NCBI RefSeq assembly: GCF_016808095.1
Contig: NC_068978.1
Location: 23,800,806-23,864,805, forward strand
DNA: 64,000 nucleotides
Origin: Vigna angularis
Taxonomy: Eukaryota > Streptophyta > Magnoliopsida > Fabales > Fabaceae
Reading direction: 5' to 3'
Below the pieces are notes generated by a model that saw nothing but the letters and a program-made list of their open reading frames with translations, searched no databases and was not told where the DNA came from. Made by a program: the position numbers and the translations under genes. Position 1 is the stretch's first letter, and every line of letters begins with the position of its first letter. Below are positions 11,071 through 24,274 of the stretch, in pieces.

Positions 11071-14000
11071 CCCCACAATCCTTGTTGTTATCGTTGTATT
11101 GCGCTTACTAGGCCATGCGCGTGCACGGTATTCGTGAGTGCTCTAGAGATCATGCCAAGATCTCATGCAGGTGACCCCACTCGACACTCATATAGGTGAT
11201 TTCATCAAGTGTATGCTGCAAATCATACACCACATAGAATTTTGATGACAAAGTTTAACCTCTCAAAAATGTAGTCTCTAGCACTTTCACACACTATAGG
11301 AATGGATATATCAATTTAGTGCTATCAGAACAAACAAGTGACTTTTTTTACCCATATGAACCTTATTCATGGGATCTCTAATCACAAAGGTTGGGTTATC
11401 ATCACTTGTTTGTTTGGAAGTGGCTTAAGTCTCATTTCCCTCGATGTTTCTAATATCATTTGTCTTCCCAAGGGTTTCGCTAGAGGATCTGCTAGATTCT
11501 GTTTTGACTTCACATAATCAATGAAAATAGTTCCACTCTTTAATAGCTGCTTCACCAAATTATGTCTTAATTGTATATGTGTATTCTTTCCATTGTAACT
11601 CTTGTTTTTAGTTATAGCTATTGCTGGTTGGCAATCACAATGTATTGATACCGATGGCGTTGGTTTCATTCTTAGTGGAATGTTTGCTAAGAAGTTTTTC
11701 AACCACTCAACCTCATTTCCAACCATCTCAAGAGCAACAAATTCAGATTCCATTGTTGATCTTGTAATAATTGTTTGCATGGCTAAATACATAACCACTA
11801 GAGGATTTTGTCTCATCTAAATTAGAGATCCAGTTAGCCTCATTATACTCTTCTAGTACAACAAAAAATCCACTATTCAATGGCATAATCCATTGAACTT
11901 CTTAAGTATCTCATAAGCTTAACAAATGCATCCCATTGTTCCTGATTTGGACATCGAGTGTACCTACTCAGTCTACCTACTACATAAGCAATATTAGGTG
12001 TAGAAAAGCTCATCAAGTGTAGTAAGCTCCCAATTATCTAGGCATACTGAGTCTGAGATATAGGTTATCCTGTATTTTTCATTAATTTAGAATTAGCATC
12101 ATAAGGGATACTCACTGGTTTTAGTTCATAAGACCCAAACTTCTTAAAAAGTTTCTCAATGTATTGTTCTTGGGATAGTAATATTTTATCTCCCTTCCTT
12201 GTGATTCTAATACCTAAAATCACATTGGCTTCACTCATGTCTTTCATTTCAAATTTTGATCATAGAAACAATTTAGTTCTAGAGACAATCTCATTGCATG
12301 TAGCAAATATTAACATGTCATCCACATACAAGCATATAATGACACAATCACCATTTTCAGATTTAGAGTACACATATTTATCAGATCATTAGGTGAAAAA
12401 CCATCACAAAGAAAAACATTATCAAGTTTTTCATGCCATTGTTTTGGTGCTTGTTTCAACTCATACAAGGATTTTAAAAGTTTGCATACTTTATCCTCTT
12501 GACCAGGTACAACACACCCTTTAGGTTGAGTCATATAAATTTCCTCCTCTAAATCACCATTCAAAAAGGTTGTTTTAACATTCATCTGATGTATCACTAG
12601 TTTATTGATAGTTGTTAGAGCTAACAACACTCAGATAGAGGAAATCATAGTCAGAGGAGTAAAAATATCAAAGTAATCTATGTTGGGTTTTTAAGTAAAA
12701 CCTTTTGCTACTAATCTTGCCTTATACTTCTCTATGGATCCATCAGGGTGATACTTTTTCTTAAAGATCCACTTACAACCAATAAGTTTTTCTCCTTTAG
12801 GCAAATCCACTAAAGTCCAAGTATTGTTTTTCTGAATTGATTCAATTTCAGTCCTAATGGCCTTATCCCACTGTTTTGCATCAGAAACACTAGTAGCTTC
12901 TACAAAGCTTGTTGGTTCATTATCAAGAAGATAAGTATAAAAGTCATCTCCAAAGGAAGTTTCCTTTCTCTGTCTTTTACTTCTTCTCAAATCCTCATTC
13001 ATGGTATCACTATTATTATTATCATCAATAGGTGGAGACATCTCACTAACCTTTAAGGGAAACACATGTTCAAAAAACTCAGCATTTTTTGTCTCCATTA
13101 TAGAATTTCTCTCAAGTATGTTACTTTTAACAACTAGAAACCTGTAGGTAGCACTATGTTCAGCATAACATAAGAACATGTAATAAGAGGATTTGGAGCC
13201 TATTTTCCTTTTCTTAGGATCGGGTAACATCACCTTAGCTAGGCACCTCCACACTCTTAGATATTTAAGGTTAGGTTGGTAGCATTTGCACAACTCATAA
13301 GGAGTTTTACCGATTTTCTTATGGGGTATTCTATTTTGTAAAAAACATGCAGTAAGCAAGGCTTCTTCCCAAAGGTTATCAGGTGCACCAGAACTAATAA
13401 GCATAGCATTCATCATTTCCTTAAGTTCTGTTTTTTCTCTCAGTTACTCCATTAGAATCAAGTGAATATGGTGGGGTCACTTCATGAATAATTCCTTCTT
13501 TAACACAAAAGTCATTAAACATCACATACTCACCACCTCTATCTGATCTAATCCTCTTAATTTTCTTATTCAATTGATTTTCTACTTCTGCTTTATAGGT
13601 TAAAAACACATCACAGGCTTCATCTTTATGTTTGATTAAGTAAACTTTGGTGTATATAGAATAATCATCTATAAAAGTCACAAAATAATTTTTACCTCCT
13701 CTTGACATGGTTTGTTTCAAATCAGCTAAATCAGTATGAATTAACCCAAACAATTCAGTTTGGTGTTATACATAATAACATGTTTTCTTTGTTATTTTAG
13801 ATTCTACACATATATCAAACTTACTACGCTGTTTATCATGCATATTAATTAATCCTAGTTCTTGTAATTTCAAAACATACGAGAAATTCACATGTTCTAA
13901 TCTAGCATGCCATATATTATACGAGTCAACAATATAAGTAGAAGAACTTGATTCATTAATATTTTCAAAAAAATTCAGTATGAAGAGTCCTTGATCACAA

Positions 14001-14592
14001 TATCCCTTCCCCACGAAAACATTATTTTTTGTCATAATGATCTTGTCAGACTCAAAAAACACTTTAACTCTCACCTTTCCCAGTAGTGCTACATAGATTA
14101 AATTAACTCTGATTGATGGCACATGTAGCACATCACTTAAGGCCAAAGTCTTTCCAGATGTGAGCTTAAGAAGAACTTTCCCTTTTTCTAAAACAGGAGT
14201 GGTCCTTGAATCTCCAAGGTAGACATGTTCTTCTCCATCCCCTACACTAGTGTAAGAGGTAAAGGCACTTCTGTTTGCACAAATATGTCTGGCAGCACCA
14301 GAATCTACCACCCATTTGCTCACATTGGTCATTAGATGTACTTGAGAAACGATCGCAACAATAATGTTATCTCCTTTGGCTTTATTTGCCTTAGGAGGAT
14401 TGTCGTTTCTTACTTTACGCCTGCACTATGGTGCATGATGGCCTGACTTTTCACACACGAAATAATTTCCTTTCTTAAAGGTGGGTTTAGATTCATTGGG
14501 ATGAGATTTAAGAATTTTTTTGTGTGATCAAGTTTGTGTAGGTACCTTTTGGGAGCAACAACAACTCCATACATGTTTAAAAGGGTGGACAC
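11071..14592 (-). pseudogene. Decayed Copia (TNT1-like) gag-pol
   Basis: Minus-strand pieces give a full domain order. These are: a zinc-knuckle region around 14470-14420 (CEKSGHHAP); aspartic protease at 14315 (WVVDSGAARHICAN); pre-integrase and integrase to 13421 (LIHTDLADLK, then IRSDRGGEYVMF); reverse transcriptase at 13416-12065, with the start of the RT domain and a [14 protein letters not shown] block; and RNase H at 11816-11382 (TMESEFVAL, IHCDCQPAI). The pieces fall in three frames separated by stops and frameshifts, and the YVDD region is damaged (12330-12310). A purine-rich GATTGTGGGGG just before TGTTGTGATTG at about 11071 fits a polypurine tract and 3' LTR start. The 5' side (14600-15050) contains a minus-strand TATA box (CTATAAATAG near 15023) and may be LTR and leader, but I found no matching LTR pair. 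Confidence 0.85.
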
Positions 14593-15185
14593 ACGTTCCT
14601 ACTAGTGTCAGAAGTTCTGTCTAGAGAAAACCTCGACTTTTGACACGTCCGAAAGTGATTTCGCGAAGATCGTTTGAGTTCCAGAAACAATGGTTTGGTT
14701 CTCCAAAGTCATGTTGTTGATGTCAACCCTAAGTCCTTAAGATTGTTGTAGAAAAGCTGACAAAATAGTATTTCCTGAGGCATGTAGTTTCACTGTTCTT
14801 AAGGACTTATCCGCGGTGTATTGCGCAAGTCCCCCAGGATACAACAAAAACTTCTCTGAATTTCTGAGGATCTCAGAACTAGCAAGGATATCTAAAAAGA
14901 GTATAAATAAACCCATAATAGTTTTAGAAGAGAAAAAAATATCAAGGATAAATCTAAGAAGAAAAGAGAATGAGAGAAGATTGATTTTGCTATGTTTTGG
15001 AATGAAGGAAGAGTTATCTATTTATAGAGCTAGGGAAGAATCAATTAAATAAAAGAAATTAAAAACTAATAAATGATTTTAACATTGCAATATTAATGTT
15101 TGTACAACGTTCTTCGACAATAAATTACATTCTTTTGTAATAATTGCTCTAACGTACAACAATATGTAGGTTAGACAAAAGTCAT

Positions 15186-15560
15186 TGAAGAAGTCTTCCT
15201 AGAATGTCTTTGTATTTTTCAGCGTTCTTCTGGATCAACATAAAACATATGAATAAAACATTTTTCCTTAAAGGATCTGCACAGATAAAGAGAAATTACA
15301 CAACAAACAAAAAGTATTATTCGTACATTGAATTTAAAATGTTACGCACTTATTATAACGTTTAGCGTAGTCCGTGTATTATTGTGTTTAACATGGTATG
15401 TTCTCTATATTGTTTAGAATAGTGTATTGTGTTTAGGATATTGTCTTCTTTTTATAGTTTAGGATATTGTTTAGACATATATATGACGTTTAATGAGTTA
15501 TACTAGACGGTCTTTTTGATAGATATTATTTCGTTAAACGATTTTATTAAACTTAAAAAT
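15186..15560. repeat. Diverged dispersed repeat, copy 2 (partner at 3941-4262)
   Basis: Same block order as 3941-4262, in the same orientation, with many substitutions and indels. Similarity stops abruptly at about 15560. From there to 15757 the sequence is AT-rich with no gene and forms the left flank of the gypsy-type element. Confidence 0.5.
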
Positions 15561-15757
15561 AAAATATTCTTAGATGACTTTATTTTAATAATAATGAACT
15601 TTATTAAATATATAAATAAATAAATAAAAGCTTCACTTAAAACTTAATTTATTTGAAATTGTATACAATATGTGCCCAAAATTAGAAATAAAAATAGAAA
15701 AGGCAAAAAATTAATTAAAAAAATAGGAAAAATATGTAAAATAAACTATTAAGTAGT

Positions 15758-17707
15758 TGTAAGACCCTGGAAAATAACGTACGTTGGAGTACGCGTGGCA
15801 GGTGGAGAACGAGGCACCTCAACAGCGTACGTGGCAGCAGCAGGAAGGAGCATTCCATCAGCAGACGCCAGGTGTCACGCTGCATGGAGTCTGGAGTGGG
15901 GAAACGCAGTGCAGTTTGCGTGTCACTCGGAGAGCGCGACAGTTCATTAGCGAACGCCAGGTGTCACGGCGAGAGGAGTCTGGAAAGCGTTAGTGGAATG
16001 CACGTGGCTGACGAGGAGCGGACGTTCGTTCGGCACTGGAAACAAGACATGCTTTCTCAGAAAAACCCATCTCTCGCTCTACACGCATACTCCTTTCATA
16101 ATTCTGGAAAATTCTTTCTCTCCTCTTTCTCTCTACGACTTCCCCACATTCTCTCTAAGATCACCACCGTCTCATCTCCTCCGATCACGATTCCGACACC
16201 ATAGAAGGACTCCTGGTGGCAAGGATTGCAAGAAGAACCGTTCGGTTTCAGAAGCTGAAGCTGATTTGATTTGGAAGAGATAAGGAACCTTTGAGGGTAG
16301 AAAAACGTTAGTGGGACGAAGCCACAAAATCTTAAGTTTAAGAGGAGTTGCAGTACGGATCCGGGTAAGGGAAGCTTATATGTTTAATTTATACTGTATG
16401 TTATATGATCTGATGTGCATGTATGAAATGTATGATGTTTGAGCTGTATGGACGACTACTGTTATGGAAAATGATTTCTGATCTTGCTTGATCTGCATGT
16501 TGGTTTGATACGTATGAAAAATGGATGTTATGGTGTATGAAATAAATCTGTATGTTGATGTTGAATATGAAGTTACTGGAATGAATGTTATAAAGTTTAT
16601 AAATTGAAAATCATATGAATTATACAGTATAAGTTTAAATGTTTGAAATCTGGAAAATTTTGTTAAGATTGAAAAATCTGAAATTCATATCATTCCCTAT
16701 GATAAATGACGCTCGTCACCGTACGGTCTTAGACCGTTCGGTTTTCCTTAAAATAACTTAGAAGGGAATCCTTTCATTTGGAAAGAATTCCGCTCGAGAA
16801 CGAGCGTCCCCAATTTGGTGTCTGAGCGTTCGGTTCAGCTCAGTTATATAAATATTTGAAACTTTATAAATACGTAACGCTCGGTCTTCAACCGAAGCGT
16901 TCGTCTTAAATATCGTTCGGCCTCATGTCGAACGTTCGTCCTGAATATCGTTCGGTCTTATACCGAACGTTCGTCCTAAGTAGCGTTCGGTCTTATACCG
17001 AACGTTCGTTCTAAATAGCGTTCGGTTTTATACCAAGCGTTCGTCCTAAATAGCGTTCGGTCTTATACCAATGCGTTCGTCATAATTTATGTTCGGTCAT
17101 CTACCTAGCGTTCGCTTTAATGTAGCGTTCGGTCTTAAACGAACGCTCGTCCTTGTACTGGATTTCTTAACGAACGTAAATAGCGTTCGTCCTAAATGGC
17201 TAGTGATTGTATATTGGCGCGTTCGGTCATTGACTGGCAGTCGTCCCATTTTAACCAAAAGTTCCCAATTTAATTAAGTATTCCTCTTAAGGTATATTCC
17301 TCCGAGTTGAACGTTCGTCTTTTTAAGAATGTGGAACACAGAATGAAAATGTTATGAATAAGAACTACTAAGACGTGTGAACACTATATTACATGATTGT
17401 ATGATTATGGAATTTGGACGAGCGTTCCAGGGTGGAACGTCTCATGTATGTTGGATATTAAATTGGTAAAGTATGACTGTGGCTATTGCTAATGCTGGCT
17501 TGGTCCATCCTGATATTCCGTGATACTCATCTTCACGTAGAAGGGGGTAGTCATGTGTGGGAATGGCAGGAGGTTCTTCGTTCATCGCTTAGATATGGGC
17601 GACGGACTGACCTCGAGTGGCAGCTGATTAGGTATATCCCGACTACTACACCACTCGGGTGCAAGGACGCCTGTAGCTACACGGTTCATACAGTCCGGAC
17701 GGTCGGT

Positions 17708-17766
<59 letters not shown>

Positions 17767-18279
17767 CCATGTTACATTGTGTTAACTTGTATGTGTATGT
17801 GTAAGTTGGAATGTTGAACGTATATGTTGAATGTATGAATTAAATATTATAAGCTTACCCTTTCCTTGCATTTTTCCTTGTGTTGTTCATTGTATCTGTA
17901 CGTTCGTCCTGTCTTGCAATGATCATCCGTGTGGATGTGAGCAGAAGGAGAAGCCACTCCAGAGGACGTGATCGAGGGAGAAGAAACTTAGTTGAAGTGG
18001 AAGTGAGAGCGGAGCAATAGGACGTTCGTCTTTCATTTTTGTTTAGAGCGTTCGTAGATGTTTAGATTGTAAATAGTAACTTATGAGGACGTTCGGTTTT
18101 CTTTTCTTTTGTAAAAACCGTTCGTCTGATTTAATTCCTGTAACTTTGATGCGCTCGTTATTTTTGTACTGGAGCCGTTCGGCTCTTAAATTTCTTTTAG
18201 GAATATAAAGACTGTTCACTTCACTGTTAATTGTAATTAATTCTGATTAATAGTAATTACTATATTTTGGGATGTTACA
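15758..18279 (+). repeat. 5' LTR of the gypsy-type element
   Basis: Starts TGTAAGACCC and ends GGGATGTTACA. It contains a TA microsatellite (17710-17764) and a block (16860-17200) of about 35-bp tandem units, each holding the inverted pair CGTTCGG ... CCGAACG. A polypyrimidine tract (16040-16190) follows a GC-richer promoter-proximal part. Short reading frames in it are shared with the 3' LTR and look like chance frames. Confidence 0.95.
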
Positions 18280-18431
18280 TTAGTGGTATCAAAGCAGTTT
18301 TGTTCCTTGAAGGAACACTGTAGGTTATGAGCATACTATACTTTTGCTGTGTGCTCAACGTCCGTTTGATGAATGATTCAAACTCCTTAAAAATCTGCTA
18401 ATCATTGTTTTCTCTGCTTCTTAGAGAACTG

Positions 18432-19250
18432 ATGGCACCAACACCTCCTTCTCAACCAACCGAACGTGATGCATCTGATCACAATAGGCTATTGAAATCA
18501 GTAATAGGAGTACTTCAACAACAGAACGCTGCATTAGAGCAGTAGATTACGATCGTTTTACAAAATTTGGAAGTCGCACGTGCCAATTCTGAAGCGACCC
18601 AAAGACAGCTAGTGGAGATCCTAGAAATCACTGAGAATATTTCAGGAACATCCACTTCCTCTGGGAATAAAAGGATCGAGTGAAGTTTGAAGAGTTTCCT
18701 TCGACATCATCCATCTAAGTTCAATGAAAAGTGTCTTCCTGGTGAACTAGAGAAAGTCAATGAATTAGAGAAGAACGTGACAGTAGTGGAGCAACACATG
18801 AAGCAGCAACAGCAAGTTGTAAGAGAAACCACATCTTCAAGGAATAATACTAATTCAAGAAGGACAAGGAGGACGCCCTACGCTCGTACTGAATTACCAT
18901 CTATTTCTAGTGGTTCTCAGGCACAACCTTGGGTTGCTGCCAATCGGTCTGAACAGAAAAAGACCATAAAATGTTTTAAGTGTGGAGGACCACATTTCCG
19001 GTCATCGTGTCCTCAACTAGTGGAAGCAAAATATTGCCTTCAATGTGGGGGAAGCGGACATGTCAAGAACGAGTGCAACATGGGAGAACGAGCAAGGTTG
19101 GGGCCACCAAAATGCTGGAAGAGGTCAACCAGGAAGAGGTGGCCGAGCACAAGTGGGATGAGTCTATGTCTTAACGGACACTGAAGCAACGAGCTCAGGT
19201 ACGCTCATCACCTGCACTTTCTGGCGGTATGAACTACTCTACTGTACACT
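18432..19250 (+). pseudogene. Gutted gag with two CCHC zinc knuckles and protease start
   Basis: An ATG at 18432 opens MAPTPPSQPTERDAS, then meets a TAG after 37 codons (18543-18545) and a TGA at 18681. The frame continues as SLKSFLRHHPSKF, the typical gypsy entry into the gag core. The core itself, normally about 150 residues, is missing: the text jumps to a Gln-rich stretch (VEQHMKQQQQVV). Two zinc knuckles follow, CFKCGGPHFRSSC and CLQCGGSGHVKNEC (18972-19070). A frameshift near 19100-19130 separates these from a protease-like start (VYVLTDTEATSSG, about 19161-19200). The protein cannot work as a normal Gag, yet the LTRs are nearly identical, so mobilisation in trans is the likely explanation. 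Confidence 0.8.
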
Positions 19251-21736
19251 GTTTAATTATTTTGATAAGGAGGCTATCCGGTCTGATAATGTATACACCA
19301 GCAATTGAATTAGTTTTAATATCCGACAGTGAGATAGATGCTTATTATTATATTAGTGAGAGTGTCATTTTATAGGATTGACTAACTTAGGAGAATACTT
19401 CACGAGAACGGTGTGTCGGCGTTCGGTTTCTTTTAATTTAGACCCTTCGGTAGCAAGAAGGTAACCGAACGGTAATAGTAGATGCTTGGACTGATGAGTC
19501 TTCCTAAAGCGGCACCACAACTATCTACTCAGAATAAGAGTTCAGTCTCGTTCACACTTATGCTAGGTGTTAGATTAACATCAGTAACTTTTTACAAAAT
19601 AGCCTTTACCTAGTGGATGGAACCCAAGAACCAGTTGAATGAGTTGAACGTTTCATTAGGTAGTACGCACGTTTTACTAGCGTACAAGAATGATAAATCA
19701 GAATGAAACATTTGAGAGCACTGCTAGGAATGTTAAGGATAAGAAGAAGTGTGAGTGGAATTGTTCAAAGTGTGAATTACTGGATGAGCAAAGTACAAAT
19801 ACTAGGGCGTGTGTAAACAGTGATAAACCGAGAGTTGGGTTGATTGAGAAGTTTTAGGCACTTAACATGATACGAACGTTATTAGGGGCTTAGGTTGGGA
19901 GTAGGAAGTGAAGCGTTCGGTAGAATAAATCGAAAGTGAGTAATGAGCAGATTTTGAGTTACGAATGGACGGTGTGTTGAAAGTTCAACTAAGAGATTTT
20001 GTCCTTTATAGTGATTTGGGAGATGGATTTTTGTAAGGTCATCGCGATCAATTTAGTAGCTGGGTTTATAAGCAGAAGTAACTAGGTTTATGTGTTATAG
20101 TGTAACACGTTAAAATGTAAAGGTAGAACTTTCGAGATCGCACGACAACAGGGTAGGGTTACCTAGAACTTAAGCCAATTACCTTTGTCAATCGGTCATA
20201 AGGTCGAGGTACTATTAGAGTAACTGAGGGTATACTGACCAAGAATTTTTGCTTTATGAGCATCGGTTTGAGGACTTAACGATAATGATGGTTTAACTCC
20301 ACAGTAGGTAAGCGGATTGATTTCTTAGAATACAAACTGGTAGCAATTCTGGTAGAATTTTTAATTCATCTCTAGGTTCCGTGCAACTATTGAAGAGCAA
20401 GTTGGGTATCCGGTTGAAGAATTATCCAGTTATCATTCTGAAGGAATGGCTCGACGAGTAGATCGATCCTGACGTTCGCATATTTGTACGAACGTCTGCT
20501 TTGAATCAATTAGGGGTCAGAGATAAGAATTTTCTTTAGTATAGATAAAGAAGAAAATCCTAGTAAACGATCTCTAAGAATCCTTCTTTTTCTACGCTAA
20601 CCAAGATATTCATTACCTACTATAAACTTAAAATATTTGATACTCTACTTCAAATTATATTTATTCAGTTTCTTGTTGTAAATCGTTTGGTTTTGTCTGA
20701 TCATTGTGACCAAACATTCTCTCCCTTTGAGCGTTCGGTTATGAACGAACGTTCAAATCTTTTGAGCTATTAGGTTTCGATAGTTCTTTATCGTTCGATT
20801 ATGAACGAACGTTCGTGTCTTTTGACTGCTCAGATTCATTCGTTCCTTATCGTTTGACCCTTTTCGTTCGTTCCTTATTGATTCGTTCCTTATCATTCGC
20901 TCGTTCTTTAACGTTCGCCATTTATACCCTTTACTTGGAATTGCTATATATCTATAAATATACTTGTCTTAGTTTTCGATAATCAATTTATTCCGGAATA
21001 TTCAGATTAATCTTTTATGTTTTTATCTCATCTGTTGTTTTTGTTTATCCGTTTCACACTCTAATCCAATGGTAAAATACTCCTATTAGTTCTGTTCATC
21101 TTGGAAAATTGTGACTCTTCCTAATAATAATGTAGCGTTCGGTATTATGTTACCGATCGGTTAACCTTTCAAAACCAATGTCTCTTTAGTTAAAAGTCAT
21201 CTGCTGGTTCCTTACTTCAGGGTTCTCCTGTAATTTACTATCTTCCCTTTACCATTTAATCCTTACCTAAAAATAACAGTTCGTTATAGTTGAAACCAGT
21301 CAACGTTGAACAATTGCTAAAAACGTGTGTGTAGGACGAAGTCACTTGTCCTAGGAAGCTGCTGCCGAAAGTTCTTGGATTGTAGACGCATTGGGACGGT
21401 AGCGTATGAAGATATCATTGTCTCCTCAATTGGCTAATCATCATTTAGTTTCACGCATCGCCACTCTGGATGTATATTGGAGACTCGTCTGATGTGCTAG
21501 GACTAGAACACGTTCGTATTTAAGGATAACGATTGTATAGCTCCAAACAGTAGGCATTGGAGATACCCCATCTAGTGTCCAAGTGAAAATCCATCAGATG
21601 GGTGAAAGTGGTCTGGAACGAGAAGAATGACGACATTACAAGAGAAGTTGAAGATTGCAAACAGGGACAAAGTACTCCGTCCACCCTTTAGTATACCTGG
21701 ATTTTCGAGGACGAAAATTTTTGTAGTTGGAGGGAA
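19251..21736 (+). other. Non-coding interior of the gypsy-type element
   Basis: About 2.5 kb with no long frame and no recognisable reverse transcriptase, RNase H or integrase motif on either strand. ACGAACGTTCG-type inverted motifs like those of the LTR recur at 20710-20920. The last 40 bases (TTTTCGAGGACGAAAATTTT, then the purine tract) resemble the 3' untranslated end of autonomous gypsy elements, so both ends needed for reverse transcription appear kept. Confidence 0.65.
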
Positions 21737-23686
21737 TGTAAGACCCTGGAAAATAACGTACGTTGGAGTACGCGTGGCAGCTGGAGAACGAGGCACCTCA
21801 ACAGCGTACGTGGCAGCAGCAGGAAGGAGCATTCCATCAGCAGACGCCAGGTGTCACGCTGCATGGAGTCTGGAGTGGGGAAACGCAGTGCAGTTTGCGT
21901 GTCACTCGGAGAGCGCGACAGTTCATTAGCGAACGCCAGGTGTCACGGCGAGAGGAGTCTGGAAAGCGTTAGTGGAATGCACGTGGCTGACGAGGAGCGG
22001 ACGTTCGTTCGACACTGGAAACAAGACATGCTTTCTCAGAAAAACCCATCTCTCGCTCTACACGCATACTCCTTTCATAATTCTGGAAAATTCTTTCTCT
22101 CCTCTTTCTCTCTACGACTTCCCCACATTCTCTCTAAGATCACCACCGTCTCATCTCCTCCGATCACGATTCCGACACCATAGAAGGACTCCTGGTGGCA
22201 AGGATTGCAAGAAGAACCGTTCGGTTTCAGAAGCTGAAGCTGATTTGATTTGGAAGAGATAAGGAACCTTTGAGGGTAGAAAAACGTTAGTGGGACGAAG
22301 CCACAAAATCTTAAGTTTAAGAGGAGTTGCAGTACGGATCCGGGTAAGGGAAGCTTATATGTTTAATTTATACTGTATGTTATATGATCTGATGTGCATG
22401 TATGAAATGTATGATGTTTGAGCTGTATGGACGACTACTGTTATGGAAAATGATTTCTGATCTTGCTTGATCTGCATGTTGGTTTGATACGTATGAAAAA
22501 TGGATGTTATGGTGTATGAAATAAATCTGTATGTTGATGTTGAATATGAAGTTACTGGAATGAATGTTATAAAGTTTATAAATTGAAAATCATATGAATT
22601 ATACAGTATAAGTTTAAATGTTTGAAATTTGGAAAATTTTGTTAAGATTGAAAAATCTGAAATTCATATCATTCCCTATGATAAATGACGCTCGTCACCG
22701 TACGGTCTTAGACCGTTCGGTTTTCCTTAAAATAACTTAGAAGGGAATCCTTTCATTTGGAAAGAATTCTGCTCGAGAACGAGCGTCCCCAATTTGGTGT
22801 CTGAGCGTTCGGTTCAGCTCAGTTATATAAATATTTGAAACTTTATAAATACGTAACGCTCGGTCTTCAACCGAAGCGTTCGTCTTAAATATCGTTCGGC
22901 CTCATGTCGAACGTTCGTCCTGAATATCGTTCGGTCTTATACCGAACGTTCGTCCTAAGTAGCGTTCGGTCTTATACCGAACGTTCGTTCTAAATAGCGT
23001 TCGGTTTTATACCAAGCGTTCGTCCTAAATAGCGTTCGGTCTTATACCAATGCATTCGTCATAATTTATGTTCGGTCATCTACCTAGCGTTCGCTTTAAT
23101 GTAGCGTTCGGTCTTAAACGAACGCTCGTCCTTGTACTGGATTTCTTAACGAACGTAAATAGCGTTCGTCCTAAATGGCTAGTGATTGTATATTGGCGCG
23201 TTCGGTCATTGACTGGCAGTCGTCCCATTTTAACCAAAAGTTCCCAATTTAATTAAGTATTCCTCTTAAGGTATATTCCTCCGAGTTGAACGTTCGTCTT
23301 TTTAAGAATGTGGAACACAGAATGAAAATGTTATGAATAAGAACTACTAAGACGTGTGAACACTATATTACATGATTGTATGATTATGGAATTTGGACGA
23401 GCGTTCCAGGGTGGAACGTCTCATGTATGTTGGATATTAAATTGGTAAAGTATGACTGTGGCTATTGCTAATGCTGGCTTGGTCCATCCTGATATTCCGT
23501 GATACTCATCTTCACGTAGAAGGGGGTAGTCATGTGTGGGAATGGCAGGAGGTTCTTCGTTCATCGCTTAGATATGGGCGACGGACTGACCTCGAGTGGC
23601 AGCTGATTAGGTATATCCCGACTACTACACCACTCGGGTGCAAGGACGCCTGTAGCTACACGGTTCATACAGTCCGGACGGTCGGT

Positions 23687-23761
<75 letters not shown>

Positions 23762-24274
23762 CCATGTTACATTGTGTTAACTTGTATGTGTATGTGTAAG
23801 TTGGAATGTTGAACGTATATGTTGAATGTATGAATTAAATATTATAAGCTTACCCTTTCCTTGCATTTTTCCTTGTGTTGTTCATTTTATCTGTACGTTC
23901 GTCCTGTCTTGCAATGATCATCCGTGTGGATGTGAGCAGAAGGAGAAGCCACTCCAGAGGACGTGATCGAGGGAGAAGAAACTTAGTTGAAGTGGAAGTG
24001 AGAGCGGAGCAATAGGACGTTCGTCTTTCATTTTTGTTTAGAGCGTTCGTAGATGTTTAGATTGTAAATAGTAACTTATGAGGACGTTCGGTTTTCTTTT
24101 CTTTTGTAAAAACCGTTCGTCTGATTTAATTCCTGTAACTTTGATGCGCTCGTTATTTTTGTACTGGAGCCGTTCGGCTCTTAAATTTCTTTTAGGAATA
24201 TAAAGACTGTTCACTTCACTGTTAATTGTAATTAATTCTGATTAATAGTAATTACTATATTTTGGGATGTTACA
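21737..24274 (+). repeat. 3' LTR of the gypsy-type element
   Basis: Near-identical to 15758-18279. The visible differences are single bases near 21781, 22012, 22628, 22770, 23053 and 23887, plus a longer TA run (23689-23759). Confidence 0.95.

Larger units (their letters stand above)
15758..24274 (+). mobile_element. Young non-autonomous Ty3/gypsy-type LTR retrotransposon
   Basis: An 8517-bp element bounded by direct LTRs at 15758-18279 (2522 bp) and 21737-24274 (2538 bp). It is flanked by a perfect 5-bp duplication GTAGT (15753-15757 and 24275-24279). A primer-binding site resembling that for tRNA-Met (TGGTATCAAAGC, 18285-18296) follows the 5' LTR, and a GGAGGGAA tract abuts the 3' LTR. By eye I count six base substitutions between the LTRs, apart from the length of a TA repeat, so the insertion is very recent. 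The 3.46-kb interior keeps gag ends with zinc knuckles and the start of a protease, but no recognisable reverse transcriptase or integrase. The protease-like tail (VYVLTDTEATSSGTLI) resembles chromovirus/Tekay-type gag-protease junctions. Confidence 0.95.

Noticed and set aside
15784..16283. Three overlapping plus-strand frames (69-110 codons), repeated at 21763-22262
   Set aside because: They lie in the LTR, are identical in both LTR copies because the LTRs are young, and overlap in all frames; best explained as chance frames in promoter sequence.
16860..17200. Regular short repeats resembling a CRISPR array
   Set aside because: The units are contiguous tandem repeats without unique spacers, in a plant retrotransposon LTR.
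17582..17785. Open frames with long Ile-Tyr runs on both strands (also near 23700)
   Set aside because: They are translations of the TA microsatellite in the LTRs, with no start context or homology.
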